A stretch of 64,000 nucleotides of DNA from Pseudomonas syringae. GTDB taxonomy: Bacteria; Pseudomonadota; Gammaproteobacteria; Pseudomonadales; Pseudomonadaceae. The stretch lies in assembly GCF_001698815.1 (NCBI RefSeq), contig NZ_LGSI01000072.1:51300-115299 (forward strand), in the 5' to 3' direction. The notes under the pieces were generated by a model. That model was not told where the DNA came from, did no database searches, and worked only from the letters and a program-made list of their open reading frames with translations. This document shows positions 35,357-42,690 of the stretch, piece after piece (within the stretch, counting starts at the first letter, position 1; every line of letters starts with the position of its first letter). The translations under genes and the position numbers were made by a program.

Positions 35357-37054
35357 TCAGTCCTTGGTCACGCGGTTGACTTCTTCGAGGCTGGTAATAC
35401 CTTGCATCGCTTTCCTGAGTCCTGATGTGCGCAGGTCATTGAAACCGTCTTTGCGCATCTGGATGGAAATATCCAATGAGTTACCTTCTTCCATAATGAT
35501 CCGTTCCAGCGCCGGGGTTTTTTTTACCACCTCGTAAATACCGACGCGGCCCTTGTAACCGCCATTGCAAAGATCGCACCCAACTGCCGCGTAAATTTTG
35601 AATTTGCCGATCTGATCTTCCGGGAAGCCTTCCTGGATCAGGGTTTCCCGGGGTATATCCGCCTCTTTTTTGCAATGCGGGCACAACTTGCGCGCCAATC
35701 GCTGGGCAATGATCAGGTTAATGGCCGTGGCAATGTTAAATGCCGCAACGCCCATATGGTGTAAGCGAGTCAGCGTTTCCGCAGCACTGTTAGTGTGCAG
35801 GGTCGACAAGACCAAGTGGCCGGTCTGCGAAGCCTTGATGGCGATCTCGGCTGTTTCCAGGTCACGAATCTCGCCGACCATGATTACGTCAGGATCCTGA
35901 CGCAGAAAGGCACGAAGTGCTTGGGAAAAGTCCATTCCTTGACGCGGATTGACGTTGACCTGGTTTATGCCTTCAAGGTTGATCTCCACCGGGTCTTCGG
36001 CAGTGGAAATATTGATATCCACGGTGTTCAGGATATTCAAGCCGGTATACAACGATACGGTTTTACCTGAACCCGTAGGCCCAGTGACCAGAATCATGCC
36101 CTGAGGCTGGCGCAACGCTTCCAGATACAGCTCTTTTTGTTCCGGTTCATAACCCAGTGCATCGATACCCATTTTGGCGCTGGTGGGGTCAAGAATCCGC
36201 ATCACGATCTTTTCGCCCCAAAGCGTCGGCAAGGTGTTGACCCGGAAATCGATCGCTTTGGTTTTCGAGATGCGCAGCTTGATGCGTCCGTCCTGAGGCT
36301 TGCGGCGTTCGGAGATATCCAGGCTGGCCATGACTTTCAAGCGTGCAGCGATGCGGCTGGCGAGATGGATCGGCGGCTTGGCAACTTCGTGCAGGATACC
36401 GTCGGTACGCAAGCGCACCCGGAAGGTTTTTTCGTAGGGCTCAAAGTGCAAGTCGGAGGATCCGAGGCGGATGGCATCAAGCAACATTTTGTTGACGAAA
36501 CGTACCACCGGCGCATCGTCTGCATCGCCCTTGGTGGAAAGAGTGCTTTCTTTGCTGTCATCGGTTGTTTCGATTTCCAGACCTAGATCAACATCCGTCA
36601 GATCACCCAACCCGCTATTGGAGTCAAAAAACTTTTCGATAGCATCGCTGAGCTTATCGTCCTCGACCAGAATGGCTTCAGTCGTAAGCCCGGTATTGAA
36701 CTGAATGTCGGTAATGGCCTGATGATTGGAAGGGTCAGAAATCCCGACAAACAACTTGTTACCGCGCCGCCACAGGGGCAGCGCTTGATGCTGGCGAATG
36801 AGTTTCTCACTGACCAAACCTTTGGGCTGGCTATCCTTGTCCAGACTTCTCAGGTCAAAAAATGGGATGCCGAATTGATCGGAAGCCATTTCCGCCAGGA
36901 CCAGTGCCTTGACCAATTTGTTTTGGACCAGATAGCTGACCAGCGAAACCTTGTCACGGCGCGCTTGCTGGAAAGCTTGCTGCGCAGCTTTTTCATTCAG
37001 AAGTTCGGTAACAACCAGTTGTTTGGCCAAACCGGTGAGGACGACATCACTCAT
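35357..37054 (-). CDS. pilB: Type IV pilus extension ATPase PilB
   Basis: PilB powers pilus extension. The 565-residue protein has an N-terminal MshEN-type domain, a known c-di-GMP-binding fold in relatives. It then has Walker A GPTGSGKT near residue 327, Walker B VMVGEIRDLETAE, the His-box region GHLVLSTLHTNSA and a C-terminal tetracysteine zinc site (LCPHCKKE and GCDLCNGG). ATG 37054 gives MSDVVLTGLAKQLV; a longer upstream frame lacks support. It is divergent from pilA, with which it shares a 224-base regulatory gap. Confidence 0.96.
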   Translation of the reverse strand: MSDVVLTGLAKQLVVTELLNEKAAQQAFQQARRDKVSLVSYLVQNKLVKALVLAEMASDQFGIPFFDLRSLDKDSQPKGLVSEKLIRQHQALPLWRRGNKLFVGISDPSNHQAITDIQFNTGLTTEAILVEDDKLSDAIEKFFDSNSGLGDLTDVDLGLEIETTDDSKESTLSTKGDADDAPVVRFVNKMLLDAIRLGSSDLHFEPYEKTFRVRLRTDGILHEVAKPPIHLASRIAARLKVMASLDISERRKPQDGRIKLRISKTKAIDFRVNTLPTLWGEKIVMRILDPTSAKMGIDALGYEPEQKELYLEALRQPQGMILVTGPTGSGKTVSLYTGLNILNTVDINISTAEDPVEINLEGINQVNVNPRQGMDFSQALRAFLRQDPDVIMVGEIRDLETAEIAIKASQTGHLVLSTLHTNSAAETLTRLHHMGVAAFNIATAINLIIAQRLARKLCPHCKKEADIPRETLIQEGFPEDQIGKFKIYAAVGCDLCNGGYKGRVGIYEVVKKTPALERIIMEEGNSLDISIQMRKDGFNDLRTSGLRKAMQGITSLEEVNRVTKD

Positions 37055-37216
37055 AAAACCACCAGACACAGACAGTGCGAGGTTTATAGCGTAGTCGGGC
37101 GTTGCTGCCAATGATGTGAGGCAATGTGACGTAATTTGTCAGTTTGTGCTTGGAAGCTAACGCTGAAAACGTTGCTGTCGATGCGAAACAAGCAATAGCT
37201 TTAGCAAATATTGTGT

Positions 37217-37232
37217 TGGCACGGCCTATGCT
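37217..37232 (+). promoter_or_regulatory. Sigma-54 (RpoN) promoter of pilA
   Basis: TGGCACGGCCTATGCT matches the -24/-12 sigma-54 consensus TGGCACGNNNNTTGCW with one mismatch; the GG and GC are at the right spacing. It lies 47 bases upstream of the pilA ATG. A CTGTC motif at 37175-37179 and a TGTC at about 37136 upstream resemble PilR-binding half sites. The pilS and pilR genes needed for activation are in the same window. Confidence 0.85.
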
Positions 37233-37278
37233 TTTATCTCCGCAGGTTACATCTTATTGACGCACTGGAGCAGTACCC

Positions 37279-37707
37279 ATGAAGGCACAGAAAGGTTTTA
37301 CTCTTATCGAACTGATGATCGTTATTGCGATTATCGGTATTTTGGCGGCGGTGGCGCTGCCCGCTTATCAGGACTACACCGCTCGCGCGAAGGCTTCGGA
37401 ATTGATACTGGCAGCGAGCAGTGCGCGCACGTGTGTTACAGAAACTGTTGCCTCCAAGGGCTCATTAACGGCGTTGGACGCCTGCGCAACGGGATTTGTG
37501 CCGACTACGTACGCGACAACTATGACGGTCGGAGCTACTACTGGCGTCATTACTGTTGGCGGTACGATCAGCGGTACTACGACATCTGTAGTAATGACTC
37601 CAACCAAATCAACATCGGGTACTGATATCACTGGTTGGACGTGTGCAGGCACACCGGCTAACTACATGCCCGGTTCTTGCAAAGCATCTTCTCCTACTGG
37701 TTCATAA
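37279..37707 (+). CDS. pilA: Type IV major pilin PilA
   Basis: PilA is the major pilus subunit. The 142-residue prepilin has the leader MKAQKG^FTLIELMIVIAI with Glu5, the conserved helix GILAAVALPAYQDYTARAKA and a Thr/Gly/Ala-rich head. Two cysteine pairs are visible: RTCVTE with DACATG, and TCAGTP with GSCKAS, the last forming the C-terminal disulfide loop. It is preceded by a sigma-54 promoter, divergent from pilBCD, and followed by tRNA-Thr. No pilin-modifying accessory gene lies between pilA and tRNA-Thr, unlike some P. aeruginosa strains. Confidence 0.95.
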   Translation: MKAQKGFTLIELMIVIAIIGILAAVALPAYQDYTARAKASELILAASSARTCVTETVASKGSLTALDACATGFVPTTYATTMTVGATTGVITVGGTISGTTTSVVMTPTKSTSGTDITGWTCAGTPANYMPGSCKASSPTGS

Positions 37708-37750
37708 TTTTTGAGCGGCCAGGTGAGCGAGCCTACCTCGGACTATTATT

Positions 37751-37770
37751 CCGCAGCGGCTATGCTGCGG
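37751..37770 (+). terminator. Hairpin between pilA and tRNA-Thr
   Basis: A 7-bp perfect stem (CCGCAGC/GCTGCGG) with a GGCTAT loop lies 44 bases after the pilA stop and four before tRNA-Thr. It has no T-run. It may stabilise the pilA mRNA or mark tRNA processing. Confidence 0.45.
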
Positions 37771-37774
37771 TGAA

Positions 37775-37850
37775 GCCGAAATAGCTCAGCCCGGTAGAGC
37801 AGCGCACTCGTAACGCGAAGGTCGCAGGTTCGATTCCTGTTTTCGGCACC
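37775..37850 (+). tRNA. tRNA-Thr (CGT)
   Basis: The cloverleaf has acceptor arms GCCGAAA/TTTCGGC, D-arm GCTCAGCCCGGTAGAGC, anticodon CGT in CTCGTAA and T-loop TTCGATT. After the discriminator A the genome reads CCG, so the terminal A of CCA is not encoded, unlike the four tRNAs at 25.8-26.3 kb. This tRNA next to pilA is a known insertion neighbourhood in Pseudomonas. The accessory exopolysaccharide region begins just downstream. Confidence 0.92.
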
Positions 37851-37897
37851 GGCTTCACGATTTACACCGTTTTACGCTTCACCTACCTACACCGCCG

Positions 37898-37935
37898 CAA
37901 ACGAAAAGCCCCGCACATGCGGGGCTTTTCGCGTT
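37898..37935. terminator. Strong bidirectional terminator after tRNA-Thr
   Basis: CGAAAAGCCCCGCA pairs with TGCGGGGCTTTTCG (13-14 bp, very short loop). It carries T-runs on both strands, so it can stop tRNA-Thr/pilA transcripts from the left and the small minus-strand genes from the right. Confidence 0.85.
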
Positions 37936-37980
37936 ATGGCGGTCGTCAATAACACCTCACGTCCAATACAGCCCCCCTCT

Positions 37981-38253
37981 TTAAACATTCACCTGATAAA
38001 GCCCAAGATGCCGCCCATCGACGCAGCGGACGTCCGGTCCGTCGATAAAAGCCATGTCGTGGCCTTCATGGTCGACCAGTCGCCTGGGTGAGCAGAGGAC
38101 GAGGATGCCGATGTCGCCGCTCCAGTCGCGGCGCGGGTCGTGTTCGAGGTAGGCGTAGACCCGCCGGCCCTGGATGCGCCAGACGGGGTTTTTCTGATCG
38201 GGGTCTTTTACGTCGTAGGTGGCGGTAGGGTCGAAGACGAAGTTGGCAGTCAT
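37981..38253 (-). CDS. Hypothetical protein (90 aa)
   Basis: This 90-residue soluble protein starts MTANFVFDPTATYDVKDP and continues through RVYAYLEHDPRRDWSGDIGI to a His/Asp-rich C-terminus (DHEGHDMAFIDGPDVRCVDG). No signal peptide or membrane segment is seen. I do not recognise a family. The ATG at 38253 is chosen because coding-like sequence starts there, though its ribosome site is weak. It lies between tRNA-Thr and another small gene on the same strand, 50 bases apart, and ends next to the strong terminator. Confidence 0.6.
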   Translation of the reverse strand: MTANFVFDPTATYDVKDPDQKNPVWRIQGRRVYAYLEHDPRRDWSGDIGILVLCSPRRLVDHEGHDMAFIDGPDVRCVDGRHLGLYQVNV

Positions 38254-38303
38254 GGCGGTGTCCGTTATCAGGCGTGGCCGACTGCATGTAAGACCAGGTC
38301 TGT

Positions 38304-38597
38304 TTAGTTGTTGGGGGATGACGTCTCGTTGGCGGGTAGCCAGATGCATTCGGCCAGCTGCAATGACAGGTCGGCCGATTCTCCATTGGCCAACGCTCTA
38401 CAGGCATTGCTTGCCCATTCCTGGTATTCGGCGAAGGTGAATACGCCGGTACGCTGAAGCTCCAGCAACCGTCCGCAAAAGATGCCGATGCGGAAGATGC
38501 GGGTCGACACTTCGTCGGGTTGCCCCAACTCCTCCAATGCCATATGGAGTTCAAGTCGTCGTTGGGTTTTCAGCGATTCATCCAGGTTGTCGTTCAT
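38304..38597 (-). CDS. Hypothetical protein (97 aa)
   Basis: This 97-residue, helix-rich, acidic protein starts MNDNLDESLKTQRRLELHMA. It has no signal peptide or membrane helix. The middle (FRIGIFCGRLLELQRTGVF) and the later ADLSLQLAECIWLP look like short amphipathic helices. I recognise no family. It lies directly upstream of the 90-residue hypothetical gene on the same strand, so the two may form an operon. The 212-base gap upstream of it shows no gene. Confidence 0.6.
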   Translation of the reverse strand: MNDNLDESLKTQRRLELHMALEELGQPDEVSTRIFRIGIFCGRLLELQRTGVFTFAEYQEWASNACRALANGESADLSLQLAECIWLPANETSSPNN

Positions 38598-38809
38598 TGC
38601 CGCGACCCCAGTATGGCGTAATACATCCGCACGTCTCCGGTACAACTTAGTACAAATTCATGTAAGTACAGCACCGCTCGTCGTCGATGTCCGCTTCTCT
38701 CTCCCCGAAGCGAGAGCCACTTGTCAGCAGGGCCTTACATGGCCTGCAAAAAAATCATCTGTGGCTACACTGGCTTCAGGTCTTTTCACGCAGTCAGCGC
38801 GCCAGCGCT

Positions 38810-39577
38810 CTATGACAGGCCTCGCGGGTCGTTGTCTGAGTTCGAAGGTTTCTCTGTGTCGCTCCTGATCTCTTTGATGATGACGGGAACGATCCGGTAG
38901 GCATCCCTGACGTAACGCTTGCCCAGACGCCGTGGCTCATGAATGAAACGGTGCAGCCATTCAAGTGACAGGCGTTGCATCCATTCCGGTGCTCGCCTGA
39001 CTTTTCCTGAGAGAAACAGCAGTGATGCGCCGACGCACAGGCCAATCCCTACAGCCTCGCGACCTTCGAACACCCGCATCGCGAGTATTTCCTGGCGCGG
39101 CGAGCCCACTGAAAACACCACCATCCGCGCCGGATGTTCATTGATGAAGGCAATGGTGCGTTCGATTTCCCGGGCATCGTCGATGAAACCCATCGGCGGG
39201 TTGTAATGGCGGAAGGTGATCGAGGGATTCATCTGCTGCAACGTGGCAATGACTTCCTGCTCACAGCCGATGACGGTCACCGTCCAGCCGCGCTCCTGCG
39301 CAATCTGGATCATGTCCCGAGTCAGCGTGCTGCCGGGAATCGCTTCGGCGATGTCGGCGTGCAGCCGATTCAACAGCGGGAACAGCACGCGGCTGTCGCA
39401 TAGCCGATACGCAGCGTAGCTGTAAGCCCTGCGCAAATCCTTGTCGTGTTCCAGCATCACCACGTGGTCGACGTTTGGCGTCACGACGTAGCGAAACGAC
39501 CTGCTGCTGAGCACGGTCAGTTCGCGGACGAGATCCTTTCGTTTCCGATTATAGAAATCGATGCCGAATACTTTCAT
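38810..39577 (-). CDS. WecG/TagA/CpsF family glycosyltransferase
   Basis: This GT26-family enzyme transfers a sugar such as ManNAc, ManNAcA or glucose onto a lipid-linked primer on the cytoplasmic face. The 255-residue protein has the family stretches VTPNVDHVVMLEHDKDLR, LCDSRVLFPLLNRL and IPGSTLTRDMIQIA. VTVIGCEQEV, FSVGSPRQEILAM and GIGLCVGASLLFLSGK complete the pattern. It belongs to the exopolysaccharide locus but is separated from the main operon by a divergent GH5 gene. It probably adds the second sugar of the repeat unit; this is inference. Confidence 0.88.
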   Translation of the reverse strand: MKVFGIDFYNRKRKDLVRELTVLSSRSFRYVVTPNVDHVVMLEHDKDLRRAYSYAAYRLCDSRVLFPLLNRLHADIAEAIPGSTLTRDMIQIAQERGWTVTVIGCEQEVIATLQQMNPSITFRHYNPPMGFIDDAREIERTIAFINEHPARMVVFSVGSPRQEILAMRVFEGREAVGIGLCVGASLLFLSGKVRRAPEWMQRLSLEWLHRFIHEPRRLGKRYVRDAYRIVPVIIKEIRSDTEKPSNSDNDPRGLS

Positions 39578-39678
39578 AAGGTGATCCTTGCGCTTGATCG
39601 CCGTAGCTCACGCGATGTTCCGAAGGGACTTGCCTGACGCATCTGCTTGGATGCACCAAAACAAGGGGGTCAGCTCAC

Positions 39679-40782
39679 ATGCTCGATTCACTGGACTCAG
39701 CCGTGGTGGCGACGCTTGAAAGGCCACCGATGACAACGCCCGGCGGCATCGACTGGACGGGTAAAGTGCTGCTCGTCGTCGTGCTGTTGGTGCTGTCCTT
39801 CGGGGCCAATGCGCAAAAAGCCGCCAGGCAAGCGCCGATGGTCTTGATCAACGTCTCGGGTGCGGAGTTTTCCGAGGGCGTCTGGCCGGGGGAAAACGGC
39901 ACGCATTATTTTTTTCCGGACGAGAATTACTTCGATAAATGGCAAGCCAGAGGCATCCGCGCGATTCGCTTCCCCATGCGCTGGGAGCGTTTGCAGCGCA
40001 AGCTGGGGGGCGAACTGGATGAAACCTATGCGTCGCTGATCGACAAGATGCTGATCCAGGCCGAACGGCGCGGGATCAAGGTCACGCTTGATGTGCATAA
40101 CTTCGGGCGTTATGAAAATGAAGTGCTGGGCAGCAAGAACGTGCCGATCAAGGCTTATCGGGATCTGCTGCATCGGGTGTCGGCGCGCTGGCGGGATTAT
40201 CGGGCGCTGTACGCCTACGACATCATGAACGAACCCCATGACGAGGCCGACGAGTATTGGCCCAAGGCGGCGCAGGCGGGGATTTTCGCCATACGCGCCA
40301 ATGACTGGCACCGCCCGATCATCATCGAAGGGCGCTCCTGGTCCAGTGCGACACGCTGGCCACAGCACAACGATGCGTTACTGGACCTGAAAGACCCGTC
40401 CAACAATCTGATTTATTCCGCCCATCTGTATTTCGATGAAGACGCCAGCGGCCGCTATCAGAAAGTCCTCGGGCAGCGTTTCGATCCTGACATTGCCGTG
40501 AAGCGCGTCCGGCCGTTTGTCGAGTGGCTGGAGAAAAACGGCAAGCGTGGCCAGATTGGCGAAGCCGGATTCCCGGCGGACGACCCGCGCTGGGCGCAGG
40601 CCATGGATCGTTTGCTGGCCTATCTGCAAGAAAAATGCGTGCCGCTGGCGTACTGGTCGGCCGGTTCGGCGTGGGGCGATTACTCGCTGTCCATTGAACC
40701 GGTAAACGGTCGTGATCGTCCGCAATGGCCGGTGCTGGCGAAATATTTGGTGGCGCCGCACTGCACGGTGACCCGGCGTTAG
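39679..40782 (+). CDS. Glycoside hydrolase family 5 (cellulase-like) protein
   Basis: This 367-residue protein has an N-terminal membrane anchor or signal segment (VLLVVVLLVLSFGANA) and a GH5 (beta/alpha)8 domain. It shows RFPMRWERL, VTLDVHNFGRY, the acid/base glutamate in IMNEPHDE (about residue 185), and the nucleophile glutamate in IGEAGFPADD (about 295). The ATG at 39679 is preceded by AAGGGGG; an alternative is ATG 39730. It is the only plus-strand gene of the exopolysaccharide locus and converges with the polymerase gene, with 4 bases of overlap. A role in trimming the polymer in the periplasm is inferred. Confidence 0.88.
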   Translation: MLDSLDSAVVATLERPPMTTPGGIDWTGKVLLVVVLLVLSFGANAQKAARQAPMVLINVSGAEFSEGVWPGENGTHYFFPDENYFDKWQARGIRAIRFPMRWERLQRKLGGELDETYASLIDKMLIQAERRGIKVTLDVHNFGRYENEVLGSKNVPIKAYRDLLHRVSARWRDYRALYAYDIMNEPHDEADEYWPKAAQAGIFAIRANDWHRPIIIEGRSWSSATRWPQHNDALLDLKDPSNNLIYSAHLYFDEDASGRYQKVLGQRFDPDIAVKRVRPFVEWLEKNGKRGQIGEAGFPADDPRWAQAMDRLLAYLQEKCVPLAYWSAGSAWGDYSLSIEPVNGRDRPQWPVLAKYLVAPHCTVTRR

Positions 40783-42065
40783 GTTTTTGCCAGCTCAACG
40801 GTCCGGCTTCGCAGGGCATCTTCAGGCAGCCAGTTTTTCCTCGGCGTTGCCGCTGCCGGCGACTCTTGCGTCCGGGCGTAATAAACGAAAGCGGCGATGG
40901 ACAGCCCAGTGATTTCCCCGCCGTACATGATGGTGTTGGAGAAGAAAAAATTGATCCCGTTGAACCAGAATGTCAGCTGCAAGGCGTTGAGCAGATCGCC
41001 TTTTTTCCGGCAATAGGCCATGAATCGAAAGAAGCCCAGGTAGTAGATCAGCGCGATAGCCGGAGTCAGGAAACCAAATCGGTAATAAACCCCGAGCAAA
41101 CCCACATCCGACAGATAGAAGTAGCCGTTGTACAACCGCGAGAAACCTCCTTGCCACTGCAGGGACAGCGCACCCATGCCGATCAAACTGTTGCGCGCGA
41201 CTTCCTCGACCACGATCTGGGTCGTGATATTGCGCACGCCCGGTTCCCGCGCCTCGAACAACAGCGCATCGAACCTGCCCAGTTGCGCGGCGAAAAAATC
41301 CGGTGCCAGAAAAAAAGCCGCCAGCAGCACTGCGCTGGCCAGGATGCCGAGTTTGACCAGCAAGCCGACCCGGCTGCGAAAAATCCAGACCCCCGCCAGC
41401 GCCCAGATCAGCATGGTGTTGCGCGTCTGAATCACCAGCCAAAGATACGAAGCGAATAACAGCAACAACGCGACGGCGAGCCAGGACATGGACCGTTGCA
41501 GGCGATACATCAGCATGAAGGCGCAGGCGCTGACATACGGTGCGCCAATGCTGAAGCGATTGGGCCGCAACGGGTTGATCCCGTAATCCTTTTCATCGAC
41601 GGTAAAACTGACGTCGTTGTTTTCCGGCAACAGGCCCCAGTAATACAGATAACCCACCACCACGCAGGCCACGGCGCAGCAGAGCATGAATCTCTCCAGT
41701 TGTTCCTGGGTGGGGTGCGCTTTTATCAGTAAAAAAAGCATCGGGAAGAACAGCAAATAAAGAAAGCTGCGGCGCTCTTCGAGCAATCCAAAGCCAAAAG
41801 GCTGGCCGAAGTTCAGTGCCGCCAGCAGCGCCGACAGCAGCGGCAGGACCAGGCCAAAAAAAACAATCCACAGGCCTGCGCGCGACTGCTGGGCGCGGCT
41901 CCAGGTCAGCAACAAAACCAGAGCGCCGAGCACGATGGCGAGGATAAACAATTCGCGCAGATACGGGATGCCGGCCTTTTTATCGTCGGTCAGGAACAGG
42001 CACGCCGAGTTCATGAACAGCAGCAAGAACAGCAAGGCGCGATAGGCAAAGAGTTTGCGGATCAT
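40779..42065 (-). CDS. O-antigen ligase/polymerase-like membrane protein (Wzy candidate)
   Basis: This 428-residue protein has about ten to twelve transmembrane segments and a periplasmic loop between them. The overall plan and the region ending SFLYLLFFPMLFLLIKAHPT resemble Wzy polymerases and O-antigen ligases. ARNSLIGMGALSLQWQGGFS and RFGFLTPAIALIYYLGF are typical of this group. In context with Wzx, Wzc and an export protein it is best read as the exopolysaccharide polymerase. Family sequence conservation is low, so the assignment rests on topology and neighbours. It is separated from the rest of the operon by 625 bases of REP repeats. Confidence 0.75.
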   Translation of the reverse strand: MIRKLFAYRALLFLLLFMNSACLFLTDDKKAGIPYLRELFILAIVLGALVLLLTWSRAQQSRAGLWIVFFGLVLPLLSALLAALNFGQPFGFGLLEERRSFLYLLFFPMLFLLIKAHPTQEQLERFMLCCAVACVVVGYLYYWGLLPENNDVSFTVDEKDYGINPLRPNRFSIGAPYVSACAFMLMYRLQRSMSWLAVALLLLFASYLWLVIQTRNTMLIWALAGVWIFRSRVGLLVKLGILASAVLLAAFFLAPDFFAAQLGRFDALLFEAREPGVRNITTQIVVEEVARNSLIGMGALSLQWQGGFSRLYNGYFYLSDVGLLGVYYRFGFLTPAIALIYYLGFFRFMAYCRKKGDLLNALQLTFWFNGINFFFSNTIMYGGEITGLSIAAFVYYARTQESPAAATPRKNWLPEDALRSRTVELAKT

Positions 42066-42105
42066 CGGCTGTTTCTCCTATCAAGCACCACTTGATTTCG
42101 TTGGC

Positions 42106-42279
42106 GCGAGCGGGCGGCGTTCCGACTTGCCCGCGAAGGCGTCAGGTCAGGTGACGGAAATGTCGACTGGAATACCGAATCGCGGGCAAGCCTCGCTCCA
42201 ACGGGGCGGGTGTTCGTGGCGATAGCGTGGTGTTAATTGTTTTGCGAAATCCTTTTTTAATCACGCCAGACCATTCGAA
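42106..42279. repeat. Tandem duplication copy 1, containing an extended REP variant
   Basis: The block starting GCGAGCGGGCGGCGTTCCGA is repeated 194 bases further on. At least 163 bases (42106-42268) look identical in both copies. Each copy holds an inverted REP pair whose left arm carries the insert GCGGGCGGCGTTCCGA inside the usual GAGC...CTTGCCCGCGAA arm; the right arm is a standard GCGGGCAAGCCTCGCTCC. A constant tail ending TTTTTTAATCACGCCA follows. Confidence 0.85.
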
Positions 42280-42299
42280 TCGGATTGGGATTCGTCGGA

Positions 42300-42473
42300 G
42301 CGAGCGGGCGGCGTTCCGACTTGCCCGCGAAGGCGTCAGGTCAGGTGACGGAAATGTCGACTGGAATACCGAATCGCGGGCAAGCCTCGCTCCAACGGGG
42401 CGGGTGTTCGTGGCGATAGCGTGGTGTTAATTGTTTTGCGAAATCCTTTTTTAATCACGCCAACCCATTCGAA
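42300..42473. repeat. Tandem duplication copy 2
   Basis: Second copy of the block at 42106, offset by 194 bases. After the shared TAATCACGCCA the copies diverge by a few bases (GACCATTCGAAT versus ACCCATTCGAAT) and then end. No gene lies in it. Confidence 0.85.
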
Positions 42474-42488
42474 TTGGAACGAGATCCG

Positions 42489-42682
42489 TGGGAGCGAGGC
42501 TTGCCCGCGACGGCGTCAAATCAGGCGATAGATGCGTCGGCTGGAATATCTTTTCGGGAATGAATTCCCTCCTACAGGAAATCTGCAATCCCGTAGGACC
42601 GGATTCATCCGGGAGAGCGGCGTTACCAACCCAGAAAATCCGTTGGATGTACCGGCCTCATCGCGGGCAAGCGTCGCTCCAA
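42489..42682. repeat. Cluster of degenerate REP arms
   Basis: Four arms of different types follow each other: GGGAGCGAGGCTTGCCCGCG, TCGGGAATGAATTCCCTCCT (inverted), GTAGGACCGGATTCATCCGG, and CGCGGGCAAGCGTCGCTCCA (inverted). Together with the duplication to the left, the whole 42066-42690 gap between the polymerase and GT2 genes is made of REP sequence, with no coding region. Confidence 0.75.
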
Positions 42683-42690
42683 CGCACTGC

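Noticed and set aside
38066..38554. Minus-strand open frame across both small hypothetical genes.
   Set aside because: It is in another frame with Arg/Pro/Ser/Thr-rich translation typical of a shadow frame. The two short genes give more protein-like sequences.
42106..42473. Possible CRISPR array.
   Set aside because: There are only two long copies with a 194-base period, made of REP sequence. No short repeats with unique spacers and no cas genes are present.
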